Assembly: GCA_035606695.1 (NCBI GenBank)
Contig: DATNEW010000029.1
Coordinates: 62,001-126,000 of the forward strand
Direction of reading: 5' to 3'
Source: Gemmatimonadaceae bacterium
Lineage (GTDB): Bacteria; Gemmatimonadota; Gemmatimonadetes; Gemmatimonadales; Gemmatimonadaceae
Length of the DNA: 64,000 nt
In this document: piece after piece, positions 33,821-42,625 of the stretch
Layout of the letters: each line of letters begins with the position of its first letter
Numbering within the stretch: the stretch's first letter is position 1
Notes under the pieces: generated by a model
Told to the model about the DNA's origin: nothing
What the model saw: the letters and a program-made list of their open reading frames with translations, nothing else
Databases searched by the model: none
Position numbers and translations under genes: made by a program

Positions 33821-35386
33821 CTAGTGGTTGACCCCGCGCGCCAGCAGCGCTGTAAACGCCGCCTTATCCACTGCCTTGCTCAGCGCCTCGTCAGCCGTCA
33901 CGACGTTGTCGCGAACCAGAGCAAGGAGCGCGTCATTGAGCGAGATGTTGCCGGCCGCCTTCCCTACCTGGATCAATGATCCGATCTGAAAGGTCTTTCC
34001 TTCACGGATGAGATTTGATATCGCCGTGTTGACGAGCATGATCTCGAGCGCGGAGACCCGGCCACCGACACGCCGGCGGCAAAGCGTCTGGGCGATCACG
34101 CCCTTCAGCGACTCCGAGAGCATGACCCGCACTTGTTGTTGTCGCTCGGCCGGGAATTGATCGATGATCCGATCGATCGTCGACGCGGCCGTCGTCGTGT
34201 GCAGTGTGCCAAAGACGAGATGACCCGTTTCCGCGGTTTCGAGGGCGATCGAGATCGTCTCGAGATCTCGCATTTCACCGATCAGAACGATATCGGGATC
34301 TTCGCGGAGCGCCGAACGAAGGGCAGTGCGGAACGAGCGGGTATGCGTGTATACCTCACGCTGGTTGACAAGGCAGCGCTTATTCTCATGGACGAACTCG
34401 ATCGGGTCCTCGATGGTGACGATATGGTCGGACCGCGTCATGTTGATGTAATTGATCAGCGCCGCGAGCGTCGTTGACTTGCCTGAGCCGGTCGTTCCTG
34501 TCACCAGCACCAAACCTTTCCGCAACGCGCACAACTCGAGTATCTGATCGGACAGTCCGAGTTCCTCTACGGTCATAATCCGCGTCGGCACGGTCCGAAA
34601 GACGGCGCCGACCCCTTTCCGATCCATGAAGATGTTGCCGCGGAAACGCGAGAGTCCGGGAATTTCATACGCGAAATCCGCGTCGCGCTCGTCCTCGAAC
34701 TCCTGTCGTGTTTTGCCCGGAAGAATCGGCGCGAGCAGTTGAATGACATCTTCAGCGCTGAGTAGATCTCCCCCGGCGTCCAGGCGCATCATCTCGCCGT
34801 CCTTCCGGATGAGTGGCGCAACGCTCGTCGATAGGTGAAGATCGGAGGCACCCGCTTGCACCATGGCGCGCAACAAACGATCGACGTGCGGTTCAGCGCG
34901 CGCTCCCGCCTCATCGCTTTGCATCGCCGGCGCGCGCGGCGTCGCAGTAACCGCTGCTGGATCAACGAGGCTGGATGGCGATTCGCGACGAAGAGCCTTC
35001 GCCACCGCCGAGATCAGCTCCGACGGCGGTACCGGTTTGACGAGGTAGTCGTGCGCTCCCGCATCGCGAGCTGCAGCCACGGACGAGAAGTCTGCCACTC
35101 CTGTGACCATCACCAGCGGCAAATCGGGAAAGTGTCGTCGGATCGCGCGTGCCAGCATGATACCGTCATCACCCGGCATTCGGACGTCACTCAAGACCAG
35201 ATCGATCGACTCGCGGCGGAGCACGGACATCGCGTCCGCGGCGTTGCGCGCGCCGAAACAGATATAGGCGGCCGACTCGAGCACGCGCATATGGGCGCGC
35301 AAGACCATCGGCTCATCATCAACGACCAGTATGTATTTCGCTACCGCCGCCGGCTGCTCAGCCACGCGTCGCTCCACGCGCGTCAA
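33821..35386 (-). CDS. Receiver domain fused to a PilT-type retraction ATPase
   Basis: 521 residues. Residues 17-133 are a response-regulator receiver (acidic VVDDEP, phospho-acceptor Asp67 in VLSDVRMPG, Thr95, Lys117). A 30-residue linker follows, then a PilT/PilU-type ATPase from about 165: ASDLHL, Walker A GTTGSGKST (297-305), TIEDPIEF, the HTHTRSF-like loop, Walker B DPDIVLIGEMRD and TGHLVFGTLHTTTA. PilT hexamers drive retraction of type IV pili. A receiver on the N-terminus would place this step under phosphorylation. TTG start at 35386 (GTG 35377 possible), 40 bp after the kinase stop. Confidence 0.9.
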   Translation of the reverse strand: MTRVERRVAEQPAAVAKYILVVDDEPMVLRAHMRVLESAAYICFGARNAADAMSVLRRESIDLVLSDVRMPGDDGIMLARAIRRHFPDLPLVMVTGVADFSSVAAARDAGAHDYLVKPVPPSELISAVAKALRRESPSSLVDPAAVTATPRAPAMQSDEAGARAEPHVDRLLRAMVQAGASDLHLSTSVAPLIRKDGEMMRLDAGGDLLSAEDVIQLLAPILPGKTRQEFEDERDADFAYEIPGLSRFRGNIFMDRKGVGAVFRTVPTRIMTVEELGLSDQILELCALRKGLVLVTGTTGSGKSTTLAALINYINMTRSDHIVTIEDPIEFVHENKRCLVNQREVYTHTRSFRTALRSALREDPDIVLIGEMRDLETISIALETAETGHLVFGTLHTTTAASTIDRIIDQFPAERQQQVRVMLSESLKGVIAQTLCRRRVGGRVSALEIMLVNTAISNLIREGKTFQIGSLIQVGKAAGNISLNDALLALVRDNVVTADEALSKAVDKAAFTALLARGVNH

Positions 35387-35425
35387 TTACTACGCAGTGG
35401 CCTCGTGGGTCGCAGACGCAGCCGG

Positions 35426-38074
35426 TCAAGCGGCGGGCGAATCGAATGCCGCGCCATTTGCCGTAAAATCGCCGGCAAGCACGTCCGCCACTGCGCGCAA
35501 CAAGCGGTTTGGCGACACCGGCTTTTCGATGAACAACGCGTTCGGCGGTAAGCGCCATTCCCGAGCCGTGATCTCCTCCGAGTAGCCGGACATGATGATC
35601 GCCCGCAAGATCGGATTCCGTTCACGGAGCTCGCGAATCAGTTCCGCGCCCGTCATGTCGGGCATCATCATGTCCGTAATCAGCAGATCCACGCGCCCGC
35701 GCTCCGACTGGAAACGCGCGATCGCCTGCGAGGCGCCCTCAGCCTCCACGATGACGTGTGGTGAACGCTCGAGAATTCGCCGCACCGCCGCGCGCACCAT
35801 GGCATCGTCTTCGACGAGGAGAATCGTCGCAGAGTCCTGCGACGGAATCAGGAATTCCCCCGTGCCCTGCAACGACGCCGGGCCTCCCGCGGCGTACGCC
35901 GGCAGGTAGATCTTGAAGCTCGAGCCGCGCCCCGGCTCGCTGTACACCCAGATGAAGCCGTCCGACTGCTTCACGATGCCGTACACCATCGCCAGTCCGA
36001 GTCCCGTACCCTTGCCCGCGTCTTTCGTCGTGTAAAAGGGCTCGAAGATGTGGCTCTTGACCTCGTCGGTCATTCCGCTTCCGGTGTCTGACACCGCCAG
36101 CATGACGTAGTTGCCGGCGGGTATCAGGCGCTGATGGCCTTGAGCCTCGAATCCGTCGTCGAGAACGACTTGACCTGTTTGAATCCTGAGCGTGCCGCCC
36201 TTCGGCATCGCGTCTCGCGCGTTGACTGCGAGGTTGAGCAGCACCTGTTCGAGCTGTCCCGCGTCGGCGAGGATCGTGTCGAGGTTCGGACGCAGGTCCG
36301 CCACTACTTCGATCTGATCGCCCAGGACGCGCTCGAGCATTCCCGCCATTCCGCCGATCGCGTCATTGAGATCGAGGACCGTGCGCGCGAGCACCTGCTT
36401 CCGGCTGAAGGCCAGCATCTGGCGCGTCAGACGTGCGGCGCTTGCGCCCGCGCGCTTGATCTCTTCTGCATCCTCGCGTTGAGGGCTGTCGGCGGGCATC
36501 TCGTTCAGGAGGAACTCAGCGTACGTGTTGATGACGGTTAACAGATTGTTGAAGTCGTGAGCGATGCCACCGGCGAGCCGGCCCACGGCGTCCATCTTCT
36601 GCGACTGGAGGAGCTGCGCTTCCAGCGCTTTGCGCTCCGAGATATCGCGTGCCAGCGTTTGCACGCACGGCATGCCGTCGAACAACACCGGTGAGCCGTT
36701 CACCTCGGCTACGATCGGCGTTCCATCGAGTCGGCGCAAACGGAGCTCCGTCGGCTTGGACGGCTGGCCGGACTCCCGAATCGCTTGCGTGCGCGCGACG
36801 GCTTCGGCGCGATCCGCGTCATCGACGAGATCGAATACCGACCTTCCAACCAGGGCATCCGACTCCGCTGCACCGAGCACGCGCAGCGCTCTCGCGTTTG
36901 CGAATACGATCTCGCCGTCGCGATGGACGAGCACCGCGTCTGGTGCCTGTTCGACGAGCTGGCGATACCGGCTCTCGCTCTCATGTAATTCCTGGTTGCG
37001 CCGCTCCAAGGCGTCGGCGCGTTCCTTAAGCGCCCGTTCGGCTTCGTGCACGCCCTCCGCCATGCGATTGAAAGTTCGCGCGAGACCGCCGATTTCGTCG
37101 GAGCGCCGAACGCGCACCGGTGCTGCCATGCCGCCGGCGGCCAACGCACCGGCCGCCATCCGCAACTCGCTCAGCGGCCGGATCGTCCGGTACACGACGA
37201 GCCATACGCCGACACTGCCGGCCAGCACGGAGATCAAGGCGATCAATCCGAGTTGGATGATGAAGCCACGCGCTGGCGCCAGCGCCTCGTCGCGCGACCG
37301 CTCGACCCACACCACCCAGGGCGCGGCGGCTAGCCGAGTCGCCGAACCGATTCGCGTACGGGCGTCGCGTCCGATGAAGACGCCGCGGCCCGCCGATACC
37401 GTTGTGCGCGGAGGTCCATCGGTGGTCGCCACAAGGTCGGTCCACAGGTCGCCTCGCGCGTTTCCAACCAGCAACCGCGTTCCCGGTCCCAGCAGCTTGC
37501 CGATCGCCTCGCTGCTCGAGCCGTCGCTGAGCCGCCGCGTGGCGACGAGGAATCCGAGCGTGTCTCGACCGTTCATCACGGGCGCCGCGATCGAATAGGT
37601 CAACGTGTCGTGAACGGCCGCGAGCGGCGAAACACCGTTGTCGCGAAGTGCCGAAAATGCGCCGGCCGCCACCACGCGCTCCATCGTCCCGACGCCGGTC
37701 GTCGCCAGCAATTTCCCCGTACGGTCCAAGACACTGACCGCCGCGATTTGCGGCCCGCGAGCACCGATCGCCGCCAAGGTACTAGAGACGCGAGAGACCC
37801 GAGGCTGTGCACTACGCCCCATTACGAGCGGGCGAAGGCTCGAGTCCCTCGCGGAGCCCGCGAGATCATTCCGGAGGCGGCGCAATTGCGCGTCCAGCAT
37901 CGACGCGATTTGGCTTGCGCCGTTTTCGAGATGCGAGTAGTTGGCGTCGAGCGTCGCGCGGCGGATCTGGATGTAGGCTGCCCACGACATGCCGGCGATG
38001 ACGGCACAGAGCATCGCGAAGGCGATCAGCGGAAGTCGCCGCGTCAGCCTCTGCCACGGTCTGACTTCGTTCAT
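35426..38074 (-). CDS. Hybrid histidine kinase with periplasmic sensor, HAMP, PAS and receiver
   Basis: 882 residues. TM1 14-34, periplasmic double-Cache-like sensor about 40-268, TM2 271-295, HAMP 297-350, short coiled coil, PAS about 368-480, HisKA with His506 (AGGIAHDFNNLL), HATPase (NLAVNARDAM, DTGSGM, GTGLGLAMVYGIV) and a C-terminal receiver from about 765 (LLVEDD, TDMMMPD). The type fits kinases that pass phosphate to their own receiver and then onward. ATGA overlap with the HD-GYP regulator gene. Likely targets are the HD-GYP regulator and the receiver of the PilT-type ATPase. The sensed signal is unknown. Confidence 0.92.
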   Translation of the reverse strand: MNEVRPWQRLTRRLPLIAFAMLCAVIAGMSWAAYIQIRRATLDANYSHLENGASQIASMLDAQLRRLRNDLAGSARDSSLRPLVMGRSAQPRVSRVSSTLAAIGARGPQIAAVSVLDRTGKLLATTGVGTMERVVAAGAFSALRDNGVSPLAAVHDTLTYSIAAPVMNGRDTLGFLVATRRLSDGSSSEAIGKLLGPGTRLLVGNARGDLWTDLVATTDGPPRTTVSAGRGVFIGRDARTRIGSATRLAAAPWVVWVERSRDEALAPARGFIIQLGLIALISVLAGSVGVWLVVYRTIRPLSELRMAAGALAAGGMAAPVRVRRSDEIGGLARTFNRMAEGVHEAERALKERADALERRNQELHESESRYRQLVEQAPDAVLVHRDGEIVFANARALRVLGAAESDALVGRSVFDLVDDADRAEAVARTQAIRESGQPSKPTELRLRRLDGTPIVAEVNGSPVLFDGMPCVQTLARDISERKALEAQLLQSQKMDAVGRLAGGIAHDFNNLLTVINTYAEFLLNEMPADSPQREDAEEIKRAGASAARLTRQMLAFSRKQVLARTVLDLNDAIGGMAGMLERVLGDQIEVVADLRPNLDTILADAGQLEQVLLNLAVNARDAMPKGGTLRIQTGQVVLDDGFEAQGHQRLIPAGNYVMLAVSDTGSGMTDEVKSHIFEPFYTTKDAGKGTGLGLAMVYGIVKQSDGFIWVYSEPGRGSSFKIYLPAYAAGGPASLQGTGEFLIPSQDSATILLVEDDAMVRAAVRRILERSPHVIVEAEGASQAIARFQSERGRVDLLITDMMMPDMTGAELIRELRERNPILRAIIMSGYSEEITAREWRLPPNALFIEKPVSPNRLLRAVADVLAGDFTANGAAFDSPAA

Positions 38075-39177
38075 GACGCCAAGGGCGCGCGTTCCGCCAG
38101 CTCGATGATCGCTCGGACGACGTCGGGATCGAACTGAGTTTTCGCTCGTTCGATAATCATGTCGATCACCGCGTCTCGCTCGACGGCGGGGCGATACACG
38201 CGGTCGTGTGTCAGCGCGTCGTAAAAGTCGGCGACGGCCACGATGCGTCCTTCCATGGGAATCTCGCGCTCGCGCAGCCCATGCGGATACCCGCTGCCGT
38301 CCCATCGCTCGTGATGCGTCAGAGCGATTTGCTCCGCTGTCCGAATGAGCGCGTGTCCGCCACCGCCCAGGATGCTCGCGCCTGTCGTCGTGTGTGTCTT
38401 CATCACGTCGAATTCGGCCGCCGTGAGAGGTCCTGGCTTCCTCAGAATCTGGTCCGGAATGGCGATCTTGCCGATGTCGTGGAGCGGCGCGACGCGCGCG
38501 ATGAGATCGACAGCCTCCTCGCCTTCGCCAAGATGCCTGGACAGGTCGGCGGCGAGGCGCCCCACGCGCCGCGTGTGTTCTCCGGTGTCATCGTCGCGGA
38601 TCTCGGTTGCGATCGCGAGCCGTTCCAACACCTCGAGGCGCGCGGCAAGCAGTGCGGCGGTGCGTTCCTCGACTCGTTGCTCGAGTACTCGGTTCTCCTC
38701 GGCAAGAACGAGATGCAATCGCCGTGTCTCGAGATGGTTACGGACGCGCAGCACCACTTCGGCCGAATCGTACGGTTTCGTGACGAAATCCGATGCGCCG
38801 GCATCGAGACTCGCATGCCGGGCGTCCATCGACGCGTCACCGGTGACGACGATGATCGGCATGTACGGATCCGCCGCGGCAAGCCGACGCAGGTCCCGCA
38901 CGTTGCCGATGCCGTCGACGCCCGGCATGTGCAAGTCGAGGAGCGCGATGTCCGGCCGATATTCGAGGAATGCGGGAACGACATCGCTGCCGGTGGTCGT
39001 CGTGTGAAATTCGCGGTAGCCCGCGCGCACGAGAATTGAGCGGAGCAGTCGCACATTTGCCGCGACGTCATCGGCGATGAGGATGCGCGGCTCCCGCGCG
39101 AGCCACGGATCGCGGTGGGCCGCGAGTCGGCCGTCCGGCGGCGTCAATCGGTCTGGGTGAATGAGCGACGGCGTCAT
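38071..39177 (-). CDS. Response regulator with HD-GYP c-di-GMP phosphodiesterase domain
   Basis: 368 residues. Receiver about 31-150 with ADD and phospho-acceptor Asp81 (LLDLHMPGVDG), coiled linker, then HD-GYP with PLHDIGKIAIPD, H-H-E-R-W-D-G-S-G-Y-P and AVADFYDAL, i.e. complete metal-binding and GYP motifs. The family linearises cyclic di-GMP and so favours motility over attachment. Stop overlaps the kinase start (ATGA). An inverted repeat (39220-39247) lies 43 bp upstream of the start. Confidence 0.93.
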   Translation of the reverse strand: MTPSLIHPDRLTPPDGRLAAHRDPWLAREPRILIADDVAANVRLLRSILVRAGYREFHTTTTGSDVVPAFLEYRPDIALLDLHMPGVDGIGNVRDLRRLAAADPYMPIIVVTGDASMDARHASLDAGASDFVTKPYDSAEVVLRVRNHLETRRLHLVLAEENRVLEQRVEERTAALLAARLEVLERLAIATEIRDDDTGEHTRRVGRLAADLSRHLGEGEEAVDLIARVAPLHDIGKIAIPDQILRKPGPLTAAEFDVMKTHTTTGASILGGGGHALIRTAEQIALTHHERWDGSGYPHGLREREIPMEGRIVAVADFYDALTHDRVYRPAVERDAVIDMIIERAKTQFDPDVVRAIIELAERAPLAS

Positions 39178-39219
39178 CGCGAATAGAGTGTCTCAGCCCA
39201 TCCGGCGCCGCGCCATACA

Positions 39220-39247
39220 ACAGTCGATTAACTTTGTATTCGACTGT
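39220..39247. promoter_or_regulatory. 8-bp inverted repeat between GntR and HD-GYP genes
   Basis: ACAGTCGA (39220-39227) and TCGACTGT (39240-39247) are perfect complements around a 12-base AT-rich loop. It could be an operator for the HD-GYP operon or a hairpin after the GntR gene. No T run follows in the GntR direction, so a regulatory site is somewhat more likely. Confidence 0.4.
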
Positions 39248-39263
39248 GGGTATTCAAAATTCA

Positions 39264-40175
39264 TCATTGCCCCGCGCTGTGATTCACGTCACCATTCGCG
39301 GTCACGATCATGCGGATGAGCTCGCGGGCGTCGGCGTCCGCCAGCGCGTAGCGAACCGCGCGGACATGGCCTGCAACGGACTGTGACGCCAGGAGCGGGG
39401 CGGCGGCCGGCGCCACGACCACCTGTGCCTCCGGCGGAATGACGCTCAGATCGTCCTCGCCGGCGACGAGCACACGCGCTCCGCTCAACACCGTCCCCTG
39501 GAAGGCCAGCTTCGCGCGCTCGGCCCATGTGCGATCGGCGACGATCACGACGACGGGCCCATCCCGATAGGTGAGCACGTCGTGCGCGACGGGTGCAGTC
39601 GTCGCGACGAACGCCGGCCGACCAAGCGCGCGAAAGAGACGCCCAAGGCGCGTCGCGGCGAACACCGTCGTGATCGCCGCGTCGGCATGTCGCGCGGCCT
39701 CCTCGAGGCGGCTCTCCTCACACGCGTCGCACGCAACGCGCACGGCGTCGACGCCGAAATCACGGCTCGCCATGTCCGCCAGGGCCTGCGTCTGCGACTC
39801 ATGGTTGCCGACGCACAACAGGCGAAGCCGCCGCCGCCGCAGACTCTCCGCCAACCGCCGCGGTAGCTCGGTGACTGGAATGCCGCATTCCAGTCCTAGG
39901 GCAAAGATGTCCACGACGGCGTTTCGCTCGACTGCGACGGCGACCGGCGCTTGTCCGCCGGCCACATACGTGCCGGAGCGGCGGCGCGCCACGATCAGTT
40001 CATCAGCTTCGAGCACGCGACTGGCGCGAAGCGCCGTGCGAACGTCGACTTGAAACTCCGCCGCGATCTCGCGCACGCTCGCGAAGCGGTCACCCGGGCG
40101 CACCATGCCAAGGTGCAGGCCCCACAGCAACCGCTCTTTCAGAATTCCGGCGATCTTCGCGGCCCGTTCCGGCAC
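39264..40175 (-). CDS. GntR-type regulator with an unassigned sensory domain
   Basis: 303 residues. Winged helix about 5-75: ERLLWGLHLGMVRPGDRFASVREIAAEFQVDVRTALRASRVLEADELIV and a wing RRRSGTYVAGG. The C-terminal 220 residues do not look like FadR/FCD, UTRA or aminotransferase-type domains. Phrases such as LLCVGNHESQTQALADMASRDFGVDAV and HADAAITTVFAATRLGRLF suggest a Rossmann or periplasmic-binding-like alpha/beta fold. It is divergent from the Tat-exported epimerase, which it may regulate. Effector unknown. Confidence 0.8.
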   Translation of the reverse strand: MPERAAKIAGILKERLLWGLHLGMVRPGDRFASVREIAAEFQVDVRTALRASRVLEADELIVARRRSGTYVAGGQAPVAVAVERNAVVDIFALGLECGIPVTELPRRLAESLRRRRLRLLCVGNHESQTQALADMASRDFGVDAVRVACDACEESRLEEAARHADAAITTVFAATRLGRLFRALGRPAFVATTAPVAHDVLTYRDGPVVVIVADRTWAERAKLAFQGTVLSGARVLVAGEDDLSVIPPEAQVVVAPAAAPLLASQSVAGHVRAVRYALADADARELIRMIVTANGDVNHSAGQ

Positions 40176-40588
40176 GTACTCCGTGACTCCTGTGGTAAAG
40201 GGTGAAAACTGCCGCGCTGCCGCGACATACAGGGTTACATACGGTGCAAGCGTACCTGGATGTGGCTGTGACCGAAGGGTGGGCTAATGGTGCATCAGCC
40301 GACCGACTGTCATCGTCGCGAGCGAAGCGAAACCAGGATCCCCACTTACGAACGCCGTACCACAAGCAGGTCCTCGGCTCTCCGCGAAGCCGCTCTCCGT
40401 AATGAAGGGGATCTCTCATGCGCCCAGAGGGCACCCGGCTGACGCTCGCTCGGGACGACATGAAAAGCTGAGGCTCGCTCGGGACGACACGTTACCGAGA
40501 ATTCTTACACTTGATTGACCCCGTTGGCATGGCAGCCTCGCACTCACCGCGCACAATTTGACGCAACCTCATCGCAAACTTCCCGCCC
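40176..40588. other. 413-bp intergenic region with a degenerate repeat
   Basis: No gene seen. Bases about 40309-40490 look like a diverged dispersed repeat: GAGCGAAGCGAAACC near the left, and CTCGCTCGGGACGACA twice near the right (end of line 40450 region and about 40473-40489), i.e. a right end duplicated. It separates the divergent GntR and epimerase genes and must hold both promoters. Confidence 0.5.
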
Positions 40589-41734
40589 ATGACCGATCGC
40601 CGCGACTTCCTTCGTCATGCCGCCCTTGCCGGCAGCGCCTTCGCGCTTCGGGTGGAGCGCATTTCACAGCCCATCACGCCCGCCGCGAAGTCGCTCAACA
40701 TTCTCATCCTCGGCGGCACCGGTCTCACGGGCCCGAATCAAGTGCGCTACGCACTCGCGCGCGGACACAAGGTGACGGTGTTCAATCGCGGCCGCCGCAA
40801 CGACCGATTGCCGAGCGGCGTGACTGAGCTGATCGGCGATCGCAACCTGCATCAGACCGACGCACTCAAAGGGAAAGACTGGGACGTCGTCATCGACAAT
40901 CCGACGACGATGCCATTCTGGGTGAAAGACGCGGCCGAAGTGCTGAAGGATCACACGAAGCAATACATCTTCATCTCGACGATCTCCGTCTACGACACCG
41001 CGAATCAACAAGCGATCGACGAATCATCACCGCTCGTAGAATACACCAAAGGCGATCCGCTCGCGGTGACACAGCAGGAAATGATGAAGGACATGGAGAC
41101 GATGTACGGCCGCATGAAGACGGCATCCGAACGTGAGGCGAAGAAGTGGTACGGCGATCGCACGACGATCATCCGGCCGACGCTCATCGTCGGACCGGGC
41201 GACGATTCGTTTCGCTTCACCTACTGGCCGTATCGCATCGCGCAGGGCGGCGAGATTCTCGCGCCGGGCGACGGACAGGATCACATCCAGTTCATCGACG
41301 CGCGCGATCTCGCCGAGTGGACGATTCGCATGGCGGAGAATGGAACCACGGGCACGTTCAACGCCGCCGGCCCCGCGTCGCCGCTCACGATGGCCGAGCA
41401 GTTGTACGGTATTCGCGGTGCCTTCGACGGCAACCGTGACGTGCGCTTCACGTGGGTGCCGGCGGACTTCCTCGCGGCGCAGAAAGTGAGCGCGTGGGGC
41501 GACATGCCGACGTGGATTCCGCGCAGCGATCCCGACTACGCGCAGGCGAACGCCGACAATCGCCGCGCGATCGCGGCCGGTCTCACGTTCCGTCCGCTCG
41601 CCTCGTCGGCGGTGGATTCGCTTGCGTGGTTCAACGCGGCGCCGGCCGACGCACAAGCGCGCATGCGCAAAGTGGCCGGTATCACGCCGGAGCGTGAGCG
41701 TGCGGTGCTCGCTGCCTGGCACGCCTCACGCTGA
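40589..41734 (+). CDS. Tat-targeted NAD-dependent epimerase/dehydratase-like protein
   Basis: 381 residues. The N-terminus MTDRRDFLRHAALAGSAFAL has the twin-arginine motif R-R-D-F-L and a hydrophobic stretch, typical of Tat export. The Rossmann start is ILILGGTGLTGPNQVRYALARGHKVTVFNRG, with ISTISVYD and FIDARDLAEW later. The expected YxxxK is not in its usual form, so it may act as an atypical or reductase-like member. Tat export suggests folding with a tightly held cofactor before translocation. Its 3' end overlaps the convergent RnfD-like gene by 53 bp. Confidence 0.87.
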   Translation: MTDRRDFLRHAALAGSAFALRVERISQPITPAAKSLNILILGGTGLTGPNQVRYALARGHKVTVFNRGRRNDRLPSGVTELIGDRNLHQTDALKGKDWDVVIDNPTTMPFWVKDAAEVLKDHTKQYIFISTISVYDTANQQAIDESSPLVEYTKGDPLAVTQQEMMKDMETMYGRMKTASEREAKKWYGDRTTIIRPTLIVGPGDDSFRFTYWPYRIAQGGEILAPGDGQDHIQFIDARDLAEWTIRMAENGTTGTFNAAGPASPLTMAEQLYGIRGAFDGNRDVRFTWVPADFLAAQKVSAWGDMPTWIPRSDPDYAQANADNRRAIAAGLTFRPLASSAVDSLAWFNAAPADAQARMRKVAGITPERERAVLAAWHASR

Positions 41735-42545
41735 CTTTGCGCGACGCCTCCCACACGTTTGCGGCGAGCAATCCCGCAAGGAGATAGTAGGCCGCGCCGA
41801 TCAGCTCGAACGCGCCGTACGCGACGACAGCCGTGATGACGCCGAAGACGATTTGGTCGCGCGCCTTCGGCGGCGACGTCGGCGGATCCGTCACCATGAA
41901 GAACGCAAAGAACAACGCCGCGTGCAGCTCGGGCGCACGATAGACCTCGGCCACATGCGCCGGATCGCCGGCGAACGCGCTGAGTGTGAACAACGCATAG
42001 TAGACGCCGAGGAAGGTGAGCGCCGCCGGTATCTTGCCGACGTGTCGCGCGACGTAAACGCCGGTGGCGAAGAGCAGCACGATGGCGATCATCGGGAGAT
42101 CGGGCAGCGCGCCCCACCAACTCTGGCCGGTATCAAAGATGTAGAACGTCGCCACGAGGCCGAGCGCCGCGGGATTGAACACGTTCGCGTGTCCGACGCG
42201 CGCGACCCATTTGCTCAGCACGGCGGCGACGGCGGTGATCGCGGCGACGTACCACGGCTCATGCGGGCTGAGTATGCCGGCGACGAAGAGACCGGTCAGC
42301 AGCGCGCCGTCGGGAAACTTCCACTTGCCGCTGCGAACCCGAAGGATCGGCGCGTCGACGATCATCGCGGCGGCAACCGACGCGACGAGAACGGGAGTCA
42401 CTTGTCGGACGCCTTCACCGATCGCCGCGACGATCGTGAGCACCGCGAGCAGGATGATGAGCTGTCCCTTGGGCGCGCGAAAGAATCGCCTGAGTGCGCG
42501 ATTCAAACGCCTGTCATTCCGAGCCGACGGCGAGGAATCTTTCAT
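41682..42545 (-). CDS. RnfD/NqrB-like membrane flavoprotein subunit
   Basis: About 287 residues with eight or so membrane helices. Segments HANVFNPAALGLVATFYI and FFAFFMVTDPPTSPPKARDQIVFGVITA are typical of the NQR2/RnfD family, which carries flavin and passes electrons across the inner membrane. The start is uncertain: ATG 42545 lies inside a dispersed repeat, so MKDSSPSARND would be repeat-encoded, while TTG 42506 begins after it. The frame stays open to 42572. Third gene after FMN_bind and ApbE genes, with the repeat between it and ApbE. No RnfA, B, C or E gene is adjacent. Confidence 0.84.
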   Translation of the reverse strand: MKDSSPSARNDRRLNRALRRFFRAPKGQLIILLAVLTIVAAIGEGVRQVTPVLVASVAAAMIVDAPILRVRSGKWKFPDGALLTGLFVAGILSPHEPWYVAAITAVAAVLSKWVARVGHANVFNPAALGLVATFYIFDTGQSWWGALPDLPMIAIVLLFATGVYVARHVGKIPAALTFLGVYYALFTLSAFAGDPAHVAEVYRAPELHAALFFAFFMVTDPPTSPPKARDQIVFGVITAVVAYGAFELIGAAYYLLAGLLAANVWEASRKVSVRRARQRAPHAHAPA

Positions 42546-42605
42546 CTCGGAAGAGTGACGTCCCTCTACCAAGCAGGGTAGATCCCTCGCTTCGCTCGGG
42601 ATGAC
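42513..42605. repeat. Dispersed palindromic repeat copy C
   Basis: 93 bp from GTCATTCCGAGCC (42513) to CTTCGCTCGGGATGAC (ends 42605), with inner GAGGAATCTTTCATCTC and TAGATCCCTCGC. It lies within the FMN_bind-apbE-rnfD run, between the apbE stop and the body of the rnfD-like gene, and supplies an ATG in that gene's frame. Confidence 0.82.
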
Positions 42606-42625
42606 GACAGGTCTTGAAACGCACG

